DNA of 64,000 nucleotides from Streptomyces sp. CB01635 (GCF_002803065.1 NZ_NNBL01000016.1:62001-126000), one strand, 5' to 3'; positions 25,613-35,497 are shown, numbered from the stretch's first letter. Program-made: numbers and translations. Notes: a model not told the origin generated them from the sequence alone.

Positions 25613-26905
25613 TCAATGGTTCTGCGAGTCGAGCCCTTCCAGCATCCGGCGCTGGTGGCGGTGGCCGATCGTCTCGTAGCCGACCACGGTGACGAAGGGG
25701 GCCAGCATCACGATGAGGAGGCACGCCGCGATGGCGACGCCGGCCGCGGACAGGAGCACCGCCGCGAGCAGTACGGCCAGCGTGAGCGAGATCAGCAGCA
25801 CGTGGAACGGGTCGGCCGTGGACAGCAAGAGCGTGTGGAGGAGATACACCATGAGCAGGTAGAGGCCGACCGGGATGGCCAGGGACAGCACCACGGCGAC
25901 GTCACTGATCTCCGAGTTGTGCTCCAGGTGCAGCCCCGCCACGTGGAGGCCGGCTCCGGCGCCGGCCACCCCGGCGAAGAGCGGGATGTGCCCGTAGCCG
26001 AAGAGGTATCCGCGGCTGCGGCGGTGCACCAGGATATCGCCGAAGGGGGTGGCAAAATACACCCACCACATGCCGAAGGTCAGTCCGACGCCGGCGACGA
26101 CCACGGCGATCGCGTTGCCGCTCCAATGGGTTCCGTCCACACCGCCGAGAAGCTCGCCCGAGGACGCGACGGTACCGACCACGCCCTCCCCGAGGACGAT
26201 GATGGCGAACAGGCCGTACCGCTCCGCGACATGGTGAGGGTGCCACGGAGTTCCGCCCGCATCGCCCTGGGTGAGGACGGGCAATGCCAGTTCGAGCGCA
26301 CCGAGGACGATGAACGCGACGAACACCGCGTTGAGCGGCAGATGCGTGAACGCGACGACGACCCAGCCGACTTGGACGATCACCGTCCAGCGGATGTTCG
26401 CCATTCCGACGTCCCGGAATGTGGGGGACTCCCGGGCGGCGCGCCACCACTGCAGCACCATCGCGATCCGCATCACGACATACCCGAGCACCATCACCCT
26501 CAGGTCGAGGTGTTCGCCCTCGTCGACCGAGTGGAACATCGCGGGCAGGCCGAGCGAGAACACGACGACGCCGATCATCTGCAACATCGTCAGCGCGCGG
26601 TAGAGCCAGTCGTCCGTGCCGAACGCCGACGCGAACCAGCTGAAGCTGATCCACGCAACACTGATCGCGAACATCGCCAGCACAAACGCGGTGACCGACT
26701 CTCCGGTATGCCCCTCGGCGACCATCTCGGCGAACTGGGAGGAGGCGGTTCCTACCGCGACCACAAACGTCAGGTCGAACAGCAGCTCCAGCGGTGAAGA
26801 GACCCGTCCGGGTTCTCGGGGATCGCGGCCAGTCATCGGCACCCGACTGTGCGCCAGATTGCCGCCGGCACCTCGAGGGTGGGGAGAGTCGCTCATGCGG
26901 AGCAT
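25613..26905 (-). CDS. Low temperature requirement protein A (LtrA) family membrane protein
   Basis: A 430-residue protein with about eleven to twelve membrane helices. After a 35-residue polar N-terminus comes the family signature SPLELLFDLTFVVAVGTASS, then repeated helix pairs, with AERYGLFAIIVLGEGVVGTV in the middle, the conserved 'ERYGL..IILGE' block. Its biochemical role is unknown for the whole family. Two ATGs three codons apart (26905, 26896) are both possible and neither has a clear ribosome-binding site; a third at codon 24 is also possible. It is 133 bases upstream of the MFS gene on the same strand. Confidence 0.9.
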   Translation of the reverse strand: MLRMSDSPHPRGAGGNLAHSRVPMTGRDPREPGRVSSPLELLFDLTFVVAVGTASSQFAEMVAEGHTGESVTAFVLAMFAISVAWISFSWFASAFGTDDWLYRALTMLQMIGVVVFSLGLPAMFHSVDEGEHLDLRVMVLGYVVMRIAMVLQWWRAARESPTFRDVGMANIRWTVIVQVGWVVVAFTHLPLNAVFVAFIVLGALELALPVLTQGDAGGTPWHPHHVAERYGLFAIIVLGEGVVGTVASSGELLGGVDGTHWSGNAIAVVVAGVGLTFGMWWVYFATPFGDILVHRRSRGYLFGYGHIPLFAGVAGAGAGLHVAGLHLEHNSEISDVAVVLSLAIPVGLYLLMVYLLHTLLLSTADPFHVLLISLTLAVLLAAVLLSAAGVAIAACLLIVMLAPFVTVVGYETIGHRHQRRMLEGLDSQNH

Positions 26906-27021
26906 GATGCCGCATCAGTGCCGTCGAACCGAGTGATGCGGGACAGGCGCCCGAGGTGCGTCGGTCACGGTCTCGCTCTCGAAGGAGGCATCCGCGCCGC
27001 ACCTGTACCGAACGCGTCGCC

Positions 27022-28047
27022 TCAGCCGGACAGAGCCTTGCCGAAGGCTCCCGAACTCTGCTGCACACCACTGCAGTTGGTGAGCGGGTCGTCCGACGAC
27101 GTGTCGGCAGATGAGCACTGCTGGTCGCGGAACGTGGACCACATGGAGACCCAGGCAAGCTCCTTCGTCTCCGCGAAGGTACGCAGTTGGGCGGCATCGG
27201 AAAGGGTGAACGTCTCCTTGTCGATGTCGTTCGTGCCGAGCATCGGCGTCACGGCGAGTCCGCGCCACGCGTTCCTGTCCGACAGCCCGAAAACGTCCGC
27301 GAGTTGGGCGTGGGCCGCCTTGGCCGACGTAATGGCGTAGTCGCCCATGTCGCCGGTGTAGGACGTGCCGTAGTTCATCGTCATGATGTTGACGCTGGAC
27401 ACCTTGACGCCTTGGTCGTTGGCCGACTCCAGGAGGGCCACGCCGTCCGCGTCCAGGCCCGAGGGCATCACGGGAAGTGTGAAAGACACGTTGAGGTCGG
27501 TGCGCTTCTTCTGGAGCAGGGCGATCGCCTTCGAGCGCAGGGTCACCGAGTCGGAGTCCTTCAGCGCATCACCCTCGATGTCGAAGTCGGCCTGGGTGGC
27601 GCCCGCGGCGTCGAGCGTGGCGGCGTAGGCGTCGGCCAGAGCGGACGCGCTGCCGCACGTCTCGGCCAGTTCCTTGCCGGACGCCCCGCCGAAGGAGACG
27701 CGCACGGTCGCGCCGGACGACTCGAGTGCCGAGATCCGCTTCTTCACCGTCGCGTCGCTGACGGCCTCCGTGCCGTTCCACGTGGGCGTGCAGGAGCTGC
27801 CGTCCGCGATGGTGAAGGCCAGGTTGTACGCGGAGGGGGACCCGGCGGCGTCCAGGTCCGAGGCGTCCGTGGCGCTGACGTAGGGGGCGAACGGGCTGGA
27901 TGACGAGGGTGCGCTCGCGGCCTGCGAGGACGCGCCGTGCGGTGACGCGTCGGCCGAGCCCGAGCTCCCCGACGAGCACCCCGCGCAGGTCGCTGCCGCC
28001 ACCAGCGACACGAAGGCGGCGCCCGGCCTCCCCAGAACATTCCTCAT
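27022..28047 (-). CDS. GH18-like (chitinase-type) lipoprotein
   Basis: A 341-residue exported protein. The signal peptide MRNVLGRPGAAFVSLVAAAT ends in a lipobox-like CAGC, with Cys at -3 instead of Leu. A Ser/Ala-rich linker follows, then a GH18 TIM barrel. The catalytic strand reads QADFDIEGD, in which the final Glu and preceding Asp are kept while the first Asp of the usual DxxDxDxE is replaced. INIMTMNYG and the late LAWVSMWS are further GH18 strands. The start at 28047 is chosen for the signal peptide. It probably binds or cleaves chitin or an amino-sugar glycan at the cell surface. Confidence 0.85.
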   Translation of the reverse strand: MRNVLGRPGAAFVSLVAAATCAGCSSGSSGSADASPHGASSQAASAPSSSSPFAPYVSATDASDLDAAGSPSAYNLAFTIADGSSCTPTWNGTEAVSDATVKKRISALESSGATVRVSFGGASGKELAETCGSASALADAYAATLDAAGATQADFDIEGDALKDSDSVTLRSKAIALLQKKRTDLNVSFTLPVMPSGLDADGVALLESANDQGVKVSSVNIMTMNYGTSYTGDMGDYAITSAKAAHAQLADVFGLSDRNAWRGLAVTPMLGTNDIDKETFTLSDAAQLRTFAETKELAWVSMWSTFRDQQCSSADTSSDDPLTNCSGVQQSSGAFGKALSG

Positions 28048-28208
28048 CGTGCATGCACCCATTTCTTCTCGGTCTCGTCCCGGAACTGAAACACGGAAGC
28101 CTGTGATCCAGGTGTCATGAGGCAAATCACAGCGAACTCAGGGCCTTCTCAGGGTGCGCACAGGAATGCCTGTGATGGGCCACATGAAGATCCCTTAGCG
28201 TCCCGAGA

Positions 28209-28610
28209 ATGCATTTCGATTCCTCCGTCGAAAACCGTGCCAGTGGGCGCGGAAGCCACCGCAAACGTGGAAAAGGGGCCGATGAAGGCCCCGTATTCGT
28301 CGACAGTTCCGGACGGCGGGCCAAGCTGCTGCGCAGGTTCGGCCTCGCCGTGGTCGTCGCCTGTCTGGGCTACGCGGTCGTCCTCGGCCTGTCGTTCATG
28401 GGGTGGGGTGTGTCCGTGAGCACGACGGACCTGCTGCCCTTCGGCGGCGCAGGTGGCGGAGGTGGCACCGGTCGTGGTCCGGCCGCCGGGTACGGCGCTC
28501 CTGGCGGCGCCGGTCAGCAGCAGGGAACGCCTCCGACCACCCGCCCCTCCCTCTCACCCAGCCCTTCGCTGCCCGCCCCCTCGGCATCAGCCGCCGCCGA
28601 CGCCCACTGA
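28209..28610 (+). CDS. Small single-pass membrane protein of the glycan locus
   Basis: A 133-residue protein. A basic N-terminus (about 1-40) precedes one membrane helix (LLRRFGLAVVVACLGYAVVL, about 40-62). The rest is a Gly/Pro/Ser-rich tail that should lie outside the cell. I recognise no domain. It is 19 bases upstream of the deacetylase-glycosyltransferase gene on the same strand, so it probably belongs to that synthase complex, as small membrane partners often do. Confidence 0.7.
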   Translation: MHFDSSVENRASGRGSHRKRGKGADEGPVFVDSSGRRAKLLRRFGLAVVVACLGYAVVLGLSFMGWGVSVSTTDLLPFGGAGGGGGTGRGPAAGYGAPGGAGQQQGTPPTTRPSLSPSPSLPAPSASAAADAH

Positions 28611-28629
28611 CGCGCAGGTAAGGGAAAAC

Positions 28630-31019
28630 ATGACCAGCAACACCTCCGCGAGGCGCCGTCGCCGCGCCGCTCCCTCCCGCTTGGAGCGCGCCGGGCGTCG
28701 AGCCGCCGCTCTGCAGCGGCCACGCGTCGTCCTCGCGCTCGTTCTCGTCCTCGGACTCGTCAGCGTGATGATGCTCGACGGATATCTGCGGGCCGAGGTC
28801 CTGGGCGACCACCGCGTCCGCACCGACGCGTCCTACGACAAGGTGCCGCAGCGCATCCTCGACGGCGGCCCGATTCTGACCTCGACCAACGGTTCCATGC
28901 GGACGCAGTCCGTTCCGAAGAAGACCATCGTGCTCACCTTCGACGACGGTCCCGACGCCACGTACACCGAGAAGGTCCTCAAGATCCTCGCGGACAACGA
29001 TGTGAACGGCACGTTCTTCCTCGTGGGTTCCATGATCGCCCGGCAGCCCGGCATCGTGAAGGACATGGTCCAGCAGGGGAACGAGGTCGGCCTGCACACC
29101 TTCACCCATGTCGACCTCTCCTATCAGAGCGACGCCCGTGTCAAGCGTGAGCTCACGCAGACCCAACTGGCGCTCGCGGGAGCGGCCGGCATCACCACGA
29201 AGCTGGTGCGCGCGCCCTACTCGTCCGAGGCCGCCGCGATCGACAACTACAGCTGGCCGGTCTACAAGAAGCTCGGCGCCATGGGCTACACCAGCGTCTT
29301 CGTCGACACCGACAGCGACGACTGGAAGAAGCCGGGCGTCTCGAAGATCGTCCAGTGGGCGACGCCGAAGAAGAGCAAAGGCGCGTCGGTGCTCTTCCAC
29401 GACGCCGGCGGCAACCGTGACCAGACGCTCAGGGCGCTGCCCGAGTACATCAAGAAGATGAAGGCGAAGGGCTACACCTTCACTACGGTCAGCGGCGCCA
29501 TGGCCAAGACGGGGGCGCTGGGCGGCGGCTCCGCACAGAACGGCTCCGACGGGAGCGGCTCCGCGCAGGGCACCGGTGCGCAGGACGGCGACACACAGGA
29601 CGCAAGCGCTCGGCCCGGTGGGGCGTCGCAGAGGTCCGGTCAGACACCGGGTGGCGCGGCCCAGCAGGGAACCCCTCCCTCCTCCGGCACGAACGCTCCG
29701 GGCGGCGCCCGCAATGTCGAGCAGGCCGCCCATTCCGAAGCCACCGGCACCACCCTCTACGAGGGCAAGGCGCTCATCGTGGCGGTCGCGATCGCCGAGT
29801 GGACCGTGCCGACGCTGGCCGTCTTCCTCGCGGTCGTCGGAGTCGCCGTGATGGCGCGATTCGCGATGATGCTGCTCCTCGCGCGGCGCCACTACAGGCA
29901 GCGCAACAAACGCCGGTTCAGCTGGGGGACGCCCGTCACCAGGCCGGTCAGCGTGATCGTGCCCGCGTACAACGAGAAGGAGTGCATCGCCAACACCCTC
30001 AACTCCCTCGCGCAGAGCACGCATCCCATCGAGATCATCGTCGTGGACGACGGCTCCACCGACGGCACGAAGGAGATCGCCGAGTCCCTCGGCCTGCCCA
30101 ACGTGCGAGTGATCCGTCAGGAGAACGCAGGCAAGCCCGCGGCGCTCAACAACGGGGTACGCAACGCCAGTTACGACATCGTCGTGATGATGGACGGCGA
30201 CACGGTCTTCGAGCCGGACACCGTCCGGCAGCTCGTGCAGCCTTTCGCCTCCCCGGACATCGGCGCGGTCGCGGGCAACGCCAAGGTCGGCAACCGCAAC
30301 ACGGTCATCGGCGCCTGGCAGCACATCGAGTACGTGATGGGCTTCAACCTGGACCGCCGCATGTACGACCTGCTGCGCTGCATGCCCACCATCCCCGGAG
30401 CGATCGGAGCGTTCCGGCGCCAGGCCGTCCTCGAGGTCGGCGGCATGAGCGAGGACACTCTCGCGGAGGACACCGACATCACCATCGCGATGCACCGCGC
30501 CGGATGGCGTGTGGTGTACCAGGAGCATGCGCGGGCCTGGACGGAGGCGCCGGCCTCGCTCAAACAGCTGTGGAGCCAGCGCTACCGTTGGTCGTACGGC
30601 ACCATGCAGGCGCTGTGGAAGCACCGCAAGTCCCTCGTGGACAAGGGGCCTTCGGGTCGCTTCGGACGGGTGGGCATGCCCCTCGTGGTGCTCTTCCACA
30701 GATCGTCACGCCGGTCTTCGCGCCGCTGATCGACCTCTTCACCGTCTACTCGATGATCTTCGTGGACTTCAAGGCGTCCCTGCTCGCCTGGCTGGCTGTG
30801 CTCGGCATCCAACTCGTGTGCGCCGCCTGCGCGTTCCGCCTCGACGGGGAGAAGTACCGCTACCTGTGGATGCTCCCGCTCCAGCAGATCGCGTACCGCC
30901 AGATGATGTACCTGGTGCTCATCCACTCCTCCATCACCGCCCTCACGGGCGGCCGGCTGCGCTGGCAGAAACTCAAGCGCACCGGCGAGGTCGGGACGCC
31001 GACGGGGGTGGGGCGGTGA
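28630..31019 (+). pseudogene. Bifunctional polysaccharide deacetylase-glycosyltransferase, frameshifted near 30697
   Basis: The intended product is about 795 residues. It has an N-terminal membrane helix (35-52) and a NodB deacetylase domain (FDDGPD at 104-109; HTFTH metal site near 157). A Gly/Gln/Ser linker leads to a second helix and a processive GT2 synthase domain with VPAYNEKE, DDGSTDG, DGD, AEDTD and QRYRW (Gln650). Near 30696-30700 the sequence reads CTTCCACAGATC where CTTCCAGATC would continue the frame. The two extra bases stop translation at 30727 and put the last 110 residues (three membrane helices, 30700-31019) in another frame. The architecture matches MatB-type proteins of the Streptomyces pellet-forming glycan. 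It may be a real mutation or a sequencing error. Confidence 0.85.
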
Positions 31020-32230
31020 CCGCGGAGGCACAGGGGAATCGTCACAGAGCCGCTCGGCGAACGCGCGAAACGCCCGAAAAGCCTGAAGCACCTGAAATAC
31101 CGGCAACGCAGGGCCTTGATCAGGACACCACACCTCTCCGTGTGATCGAGCCGGGCGACCGAGAACCCGCCGTGCCCGAGCGGTCAGCGGTCCGGGCGGG
31201 CGGCCGCGACCGGTACTTCGACACGCTTCGCGCCCTCGCACTGGTTCGCGTCGTGGCCTACCACACGTTCGGCTGGGTGTGGGCGGGCCTCTTCTTCCCC
31301 TCCATGGGCGTCATGTTCGCGCTCGCCGGGTCACTGATGGCCAAGTCCCTTGAACGGCCGGCCCTTTCGGTGATCAGAGGCCGGACACGACGCCTGCTGC
31401 CGCCCTTCTGGCTCTGGGGCATCTTCGTCGTCCTCGCGATGCTGCTGCACGGCTGGATGCCGGGATGGCAGGTCGTGTACTGGGTGGTGCCCCTCGGCGA
31501 CCCGCCGGGTAACAGCTGGGGCATGCAGGCCTGGGAGATCCTCTGGTATCTGCGCGCCTACCTGTGGTTCGTGCTCCTGTCGCCGCTGCTCTTGAAGGTG
31601 TTCCGCCTGGCGCCGGTGGCGGTGCTCCTCGCTTCGCTCACGCCGATCCTGGTGCTCCAGTTTGTGTGGCAGCCGCCGGACAACCGGTTCGGCAGCGGTC
31701 TTCTCGACTTCGCGACTTTCCTGTTCTGCTGGCTCGCCGGTTTCGCGCACCGTGAGGGCGTCCTGGCCCGTCTGCGTCCGGGACCCGTCGTCGTGCTCTC
31801 CATCGCGGCGCTTGCCTACGGTGCCTGGTTCGCCCTCACCCACCAGGCGGAGTACGGGAGTTACGACCTGGACGACATCCCGCTTGCGCAGGCTTTCTGG
31901 TCAGCAGGGTTTGTGATGCTGCTGATGTACTCGAAGGCATACTTCAAGGTCGACTTCGCGTGGCTGGCGCGCTTCAAACGGCTCGACCGGATCGTGTCGG
32001 TCTTCAACGCACGGGCGATGACGATCTACCTCTGGCACGAGATCGCACTGATCCTCGCGGTGCCACTGATCGACCAGTTCTGGAACGTGCCCGCATTCGT
32101 GAAGTACCTGCCGCTGGAGAGCCAGTGGTTCATGTTCGGTGTCGGCTGGGTGCTGATCGCCGCGGCGATCCCGCTGGTGGGCTGGGTGGAGGACGTCGCG
32201 GCGAAGCGACGGCCTCGGCTGCTGCCCTGA
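31016..32230 (+). CDS. Acyltransferase 3 family membrane protein
   Basis: A 404-residue protein. A polar N-terminal tail of about 70 residues leads into DTLRALALVRVVAYHTFGW, the family's first helix with its catalytic His. About ten membrane helices follow, including GRTRRLLPPFWLWG. Such enzymes O-acylate extracellular polysaccharides or lipids at the membrane. The GTG at 31016 overlaps the glycosyltransferase stop as GTGA, so it is coupled to that gene; this also argues that the downstream frame of the synthase was the real one. It likely decorates the same glycan. Confidence 0.9.
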   Translation: MTAEAQGNRHRAARRTRETPEKPEAPEIPATQGLDQDTTPLRVIEPGDREPAVPERSAVRAGGRDRYFDTLRALALVRVVAYHTFGWVWAGLFFPSMGVMFALAGSLMAKSLERPALSVIRGRTRRLLPPFWLWGIFVVLAMLLHGWMPGWQVVYWVVPLGDPPGNSWGMQAWEILWYLRAYLWFVLLSPLLLKVFRLAPVAVLLASLTPILVLQFVWQPPDNRFGSGLLDFATFLFCWLAGFAHREGVLARLRPGPVVVLSIAALAYGAWFALTHQAEYGSYDLDDIPLAQAFWSAGFVMLLMYSKAYFKVDFAWLARFKRLDRIVSVFNARAMTIYLWHEIALILAVPLIDQFWNVPAFVKYLPLESQWFMFGVGWVLIAAAIPLVGWVEDVAAKRRPRLLP

Positions 32231-32414
32231 GGTGGTCGGTCGCTGGAAGCACACCTTGAGCCATGCTTCCGGCGACGCCGGCACGGCTCTGAGTCGTCCG
32301 GGTAGCGGCCCGGCGCGCCTCGGCAGCGCCGGCGGCCGCCGATGGAAGATCGGTGGGGCGGCGACCTCGTGAGGGGCCGCCGCCGCACCGACCCACAGAT
32401 GAAGAGGTCCGGCC

Positions 32415-32516
32415 TTGAAACTGCTCTACGACCCGCCGTTCCAGCCCCTCGCCGACCGGGCACCGGTACTCATCAATGACGACGCCCACGGCGTCGCGGC
32501 CAGGGCCGCGATGTGA
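32415..32516 (+). CDS. Possible 33-residue leader peptide before the methyltransferase
   Basis: A TTG at 32415, preceded by GAAGAGG, opens 33 codons reading LKLLYDPPFQPLADRAPVLI and on to a TGA that overlaps the methyltransferase GTG. It may be a short coupled peptide or the stub of a lost gene. The family is unknown and the call is tentative. Confidence 0.3.
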   Translation: MKLLYDPPFQPLADRAPVLINDDAHGVAARAAM

Positions 32517-33337
32517 CCGCCACTCCGCACGGGGACGTGCCAGGCGGCGATCGCTATGGCGAGGCCGTCTTCCGTCCTGAACAGGCCGGTGAGGCCGAGC
32601 GTATCGACTTCGGCGCCCTCGCCTACGACGACATCACCATGGCGCGACTGCAGGAACTCGGCGTCGGCCCGGGGTGGCACTGCCTCGACGTGGGCGCCGG
32701 CACGGGCACGGTTTCGCGCCGGCTGCTGGACGAGGCCGGGGTGGCAAGTGTGCTCGCCGTGGACCGCGACACACGTTTCCTCGGCGCACGGCTCGTGCCC
32801 GGGCTCGACGTGCTGGAGGCCGACGTCACCGCCCCGGACTTCGTCCCCGGCCGGTTCCGGCTCGTCCACGCGCGCTTCGTGCTGATGCACCTGCCCGAGC
32901 GCGAGCGTCTGATCACGGCTTTGGCCGAACTCGTCGCGCCCGGCGGTGTGCTGGTACTCAGTGACGCGGTCGACCTGACGAGTGACCGGACGCCCGACAC
33001 GCCGTACACCGTGATGATGCGCGCGATGTGGCAGGGGCTGCGGGCCGCCATCGGCACCGATGTCTCCTGGGTTCCGTCGTACCCGCAACTGCTGCGCGGG
33101 GCGGGGCTCGTGTCCGTGGCTGCCGAGATCCATGTGCCGCCGCTGCTGCCGGCCAGCCCCATCAGCCGCTTCTGGGCCGACACATGGGAACGCGGCAGAA
33201 CGGCGATGCTTGCCACCGGACTCGTCGATGACGCGGCCGTCGACGCGGCCGTTCGGTACCTGGACTCCGACCAATGCGCCGCGCTGTCGGCCGGCATGCT
33301 CACCACCTGGGGATGGAAAACCGTGGAGGGCCCTTGA
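32513..33337 (+). CDS. Class I SAM-dependent methyltransferase
   Basis: A 274-residue methyltransferase. Motif I is CLDVGAGTGTVSRRLL (about residues 60-75), followed by the acidic end of strand 2 in VLAVDRD. Motif post-I is DVLEADVTAPDF, and the ARFVLMHLPERERL segment is typical of UbiE-like enzymes. The GTG at 32513 overlaps the stop of a short upstream frame. No neighbouring pathway identifies the acceptor. Its stop overlaps an ATG (TGATG) that opens only 36 codons. Confidence 0.88.
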   Translation: MTATPHGDVPGGDRYGEAVFRPEQAGEAERIDFGALAYDDITMARLQELGVGPGWHCLDVGAGTGTVSRRLLDEAGVASVLAVDRDTRFLGARLVPGLDVLEADVTAPDFVPGRFRLVHARFVLMHLPERERLITALAELVAPGGVLVLSDAVDLTSDRTPDTPYTVMMRAMWQGLRAAIGTDVSWVPSYPQLLRGAGLVSVAAEIHVPPLLPASPISRFWADTWERGRTAMLATGLVDDAAVDAAVRYLDSDQCAALSAGMLTTWGWKTVEGP

Positions 33338-33465
33338 TGGCCGGACCGACGCCAGGCAGTGAGTGGCCCGCCGCTCTCAGCCGGCGAGAAGACCACCTCA
33401 ACAACTGGTACGAAGCACACACCCTCACACCCTCCGTACCAGGCTGACGGAAGGCGGCAACATCG

Positions 33466-33602
33466 TGATTCCCGAGACACCGCTCGGCCGGCGCGCGGAT
33501 TCCTCCGAACCCACCGCAGCCGGTGCCTACCTCGTCAGCGACGACGCGAGCTTCATCACGGGCACCGAACTGGTCGTGGACGGACGCTTCCGAACCCGGT
33601 GA
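33466..33602 (+). pseudogene. C-terminal remnant of a short-chain dehydrogenase/reductase
   Basis: The last 45 codons read PLGRRADSSEPTAAGAYLVS then DDASFITGTELVVDGRF. This is the invariant C-terminal block of classical SDR enzymes ('A..YL.SDDASF.TG.EL.VDGG'). The Rossmann fold and catalytic Ser-Tyr-Lys are absent, so this is a truncated relic. Confidence 0.75.
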
Positions 33603-33897
33603 TGCCCATCCCACCGTCGCTACCGGTCCGCCCGGATCGGCCGGTAGCGACGGTGGCGTTTCACCTGTTGGTCATCGCCGCTCAACCACAGCGCCGTGCG
33701 GCCCAATTGCCGTACTGTCGATCTGGATCAACGCTGATGAGGCGCCCGTCGGCTCATCCCACCGCCACGCAATCCCGTCCAAGTGGGCCGCATGGCACTG
33801 CGTACCACTTCGGCCGCTTCCCCCTTGACCAGACCCAACATAACCGCGCCGTCCGATTCCTCCCCTACCAAGTCCGCTCCCCCGCCAGAGGAAGATG

Positions 33898-35262
33898 ATG
33901 ACCACCGTTTCGCCCTCAGCCGTTCCCTCTCATCTGGACGACGTCCTCGACGCGGTCCGGCGTCGCAGCCCAGGCGAAGTCGTGTTTCAACAGGCCGTCG
34001 AGGAGGTCCTGCACACGCTCGGCCCGGTTCTCGACCGGCATCCCGAGTACGCCGACGCGCACATTCTCGAGCGCCTCTGCGAACCCGAACGGCAAATCAT
34101 GTTCCGGGTGCCCTGGGTCGACGACCGCGGCCGGATTCAGGTGAACCGCGGCTACCGCGTGGAATTCTCCAGCGCGCTCGGCCCGTACAAGGGCGGCCTG
34201 CGCTTCCACCCGACCGTCGATCTGTCGGTCATCAAGTTCCTCGGCTTCGAGCAGATCTTCAAGAACGCGCTCACCGGCCAGGGCATCGGGGCCGGCAAGG
34301 GTGGCGCGGACTTCGACCCCGCCGGATGCAGTGACGCCGAAGTCATGCGCTTCTGCCAGTCGTTCATCACCGAGCTCTACCGGCACCTGGGCGAACACAC
34401 GGATGTGCCGGCCGGTGACATCGGCGTGGGTGGCCGTGAGATCGGCTACATGTTCGGCCAGTACAAGCGGATCGTGAACCGCCACGAGTCGGGGGTGCTG
34501 ACGGGGAAGGGCGTCGGATGGGGCGGCTCGCAGGGCCGCACCGAAGCGACCGGGTACGGCACGGTGTTCTTCGCCCGGGACATGCTCGCCACCCGCGGGC
34601 AGGACCTTTCAGGCCGCACCGTCGTGATGTCCGGTTCGGGCAATGTGGCGATCTATGCGATCGAGCAGGCCCACCGCCTCGGCGCGAAGGCCGTCGCCTG
34701 CTCGGACTCCGCCGGCCACGTCGTGGATCCGGACGGCATCGACGTCGCCCTCCTGCGTGAGATCAAGGAGGTGCGGCGGGAACGGCTGAGCGCCTACGCC
34801 GCCGAGCGGCCGTCCGCCGAACACCACGCATACGGATCGGTCTACGACGTGCCCTGTGATGTGATGCTTCCCTGCGCCACGCAGAACGAGCTGGGCGAGG
34901 ACCATGCCGCCGCGCTGATCCGCAACGGTGTGCTGGCGGTCGCGGAGGGCGCCAACATGCCCTGCACCCCTGGTGCGGTGGCCCGCTTCCGCGAGGCCGG
35001 GGTGCTGTTCGGCCCCGGCAAGGCCGCGAACGCGGGCGGGGTCGCGACCTCGGCCCTGGAGATGAGCCAGAACGCCTCGCGGGCGGCGTGGAGCCGGGAC
35101 GAGGTGACGGACCGGCTCGAGACCATCATGAGCGACATCCACGCCCACAGTCGCGCAACCGCCGACGCGTACACCGGCGACCCGGACGACTACGTCGCCG
35201 GAGCGTCCATCGCGGGATTCATCCGGGTCGCCGACGCGATGCTGGCCCAGGGCATCGTCTGA
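33898..35262 (+). CDS. gdhA: NADP-type glutamate dehydrogenase
   Basis: A 454-residue GDH that makes glutamate from 2-oxoglutarate and ammonia. The substrate domain shows GPYKGGLRFHPTVDLSVIKF then LGFEQIFKNALTG, with GAGKGGADFDP carrying the catalytic Lys. The Rossmann motif is GSGNVAIYAIEQAHRLGAKA and ANAGGV is the late conserved block. Length and motifs fit the hexameric anabolic type. Two ATGs are adjacent (33895, 33898); the second has better spacing from AGAGGAAG. A 12-base-pair hairpin lies 14 bases after the stop. Confidence 0.95.
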   Translation: MTTVSPSAVPSHLDDVLDAVRRRSPGEVVFQQAVEEVLHTLGPVLDRHPEYADAHILERLCEPERQIMFRVPWVDDRGRIQVNRGYRVEFSSALGPYKGGLRFHPTVDLSVIKFLGFEQIFKNALTGQGIGAGKGGADFDPAGCSDAEVMRFCQSFITELYRHLGEHTDVPAGDIGVGGREIGYMFGQYKRIVNRHESGVLTGKGVGWGGSQGRTEATGYGTVFFARDMLATRGQDLSGRTVVMSGSGNVAIYAIEQAHRLGAKAVACSDSAGHVVDPDGIDVALLREIKEVRRERLSAYAAERPSAEHHAYGSVYDVPCDVMLPCATQNELGEDHAAALIRNGVLAVAEGANMPCTPGAVARFREAGVLFGPGKAANAGGVATSALEMSQNASRAAWSRDEVTDRLETIMSDIHAHSRATADAYTGDPDDYVAGASIAGFIRVADAMLAQGIV

Positions 35263-35276
35263 TCCGTACGATCACC

Positions 35277-35315
35277 GGGCACGTCGCCGTCTCCACGGGA
35301 GGCGGCGACGTGCCC
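35277..35315 (+). terminator. Hairpin terminator after gdhA
   Basis: GGGCACGTCGCC and GGCGACGTGCCC form a perfect 12-base-pair stem around a 15-base loop, starting 14 bases after the gdhA stop. There is no U-tract, which is common in Streptomyces. Confidence 0.65.
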
Positions 35316-35318
35316 CGT

Positions 35319-35497
35319 GAGGATCAGGTCAGTCTGACCGAACAGGGCACTCAACTCCGCGAGCGCGCCCGGACGGTACCGGTCGGCATCGGCGACTCCA
35401 AGGCCCTGCCGGCGCACGACTTCGACGAGAGGTCAGGCGGATCCTGCGCCAGCTCACGGCCAATGTCTCCGAGAACCTGACCGGGACACCCCGGTAA
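35319..35497 (+). pseudogene. C-terminal remnant of a MarR-family regulator
   Basis: The frame reads EDQVSLTEQGTQLRERARTV then PVGIGDSKALPAHDFDE. After a two-base shift near 35430 it continues VRRILRQLTANVSENLTGTP then R and a stop. This matches the dimerisation helices of MarR/OhrR proteins ('LT..G..LRE.A..VP......D...LR..L..L..N'). The DNA-binding half is missing. It is distinct from the intact MarR gene just to the right. Confidence 0.65.

Noticed and set aside
28396..30699. A 767-codon minus-strand frame opposite the glycan synthase
   Set aside because: Antisense shadow; composition only.
33359..33898. A 179-codon plus-strand frame before gdhA
   Set aside because: Pro/Arg/Ser-rich, overlaps the SDR relic and the gdhA promoter, and ends over the gdhA start without family features.
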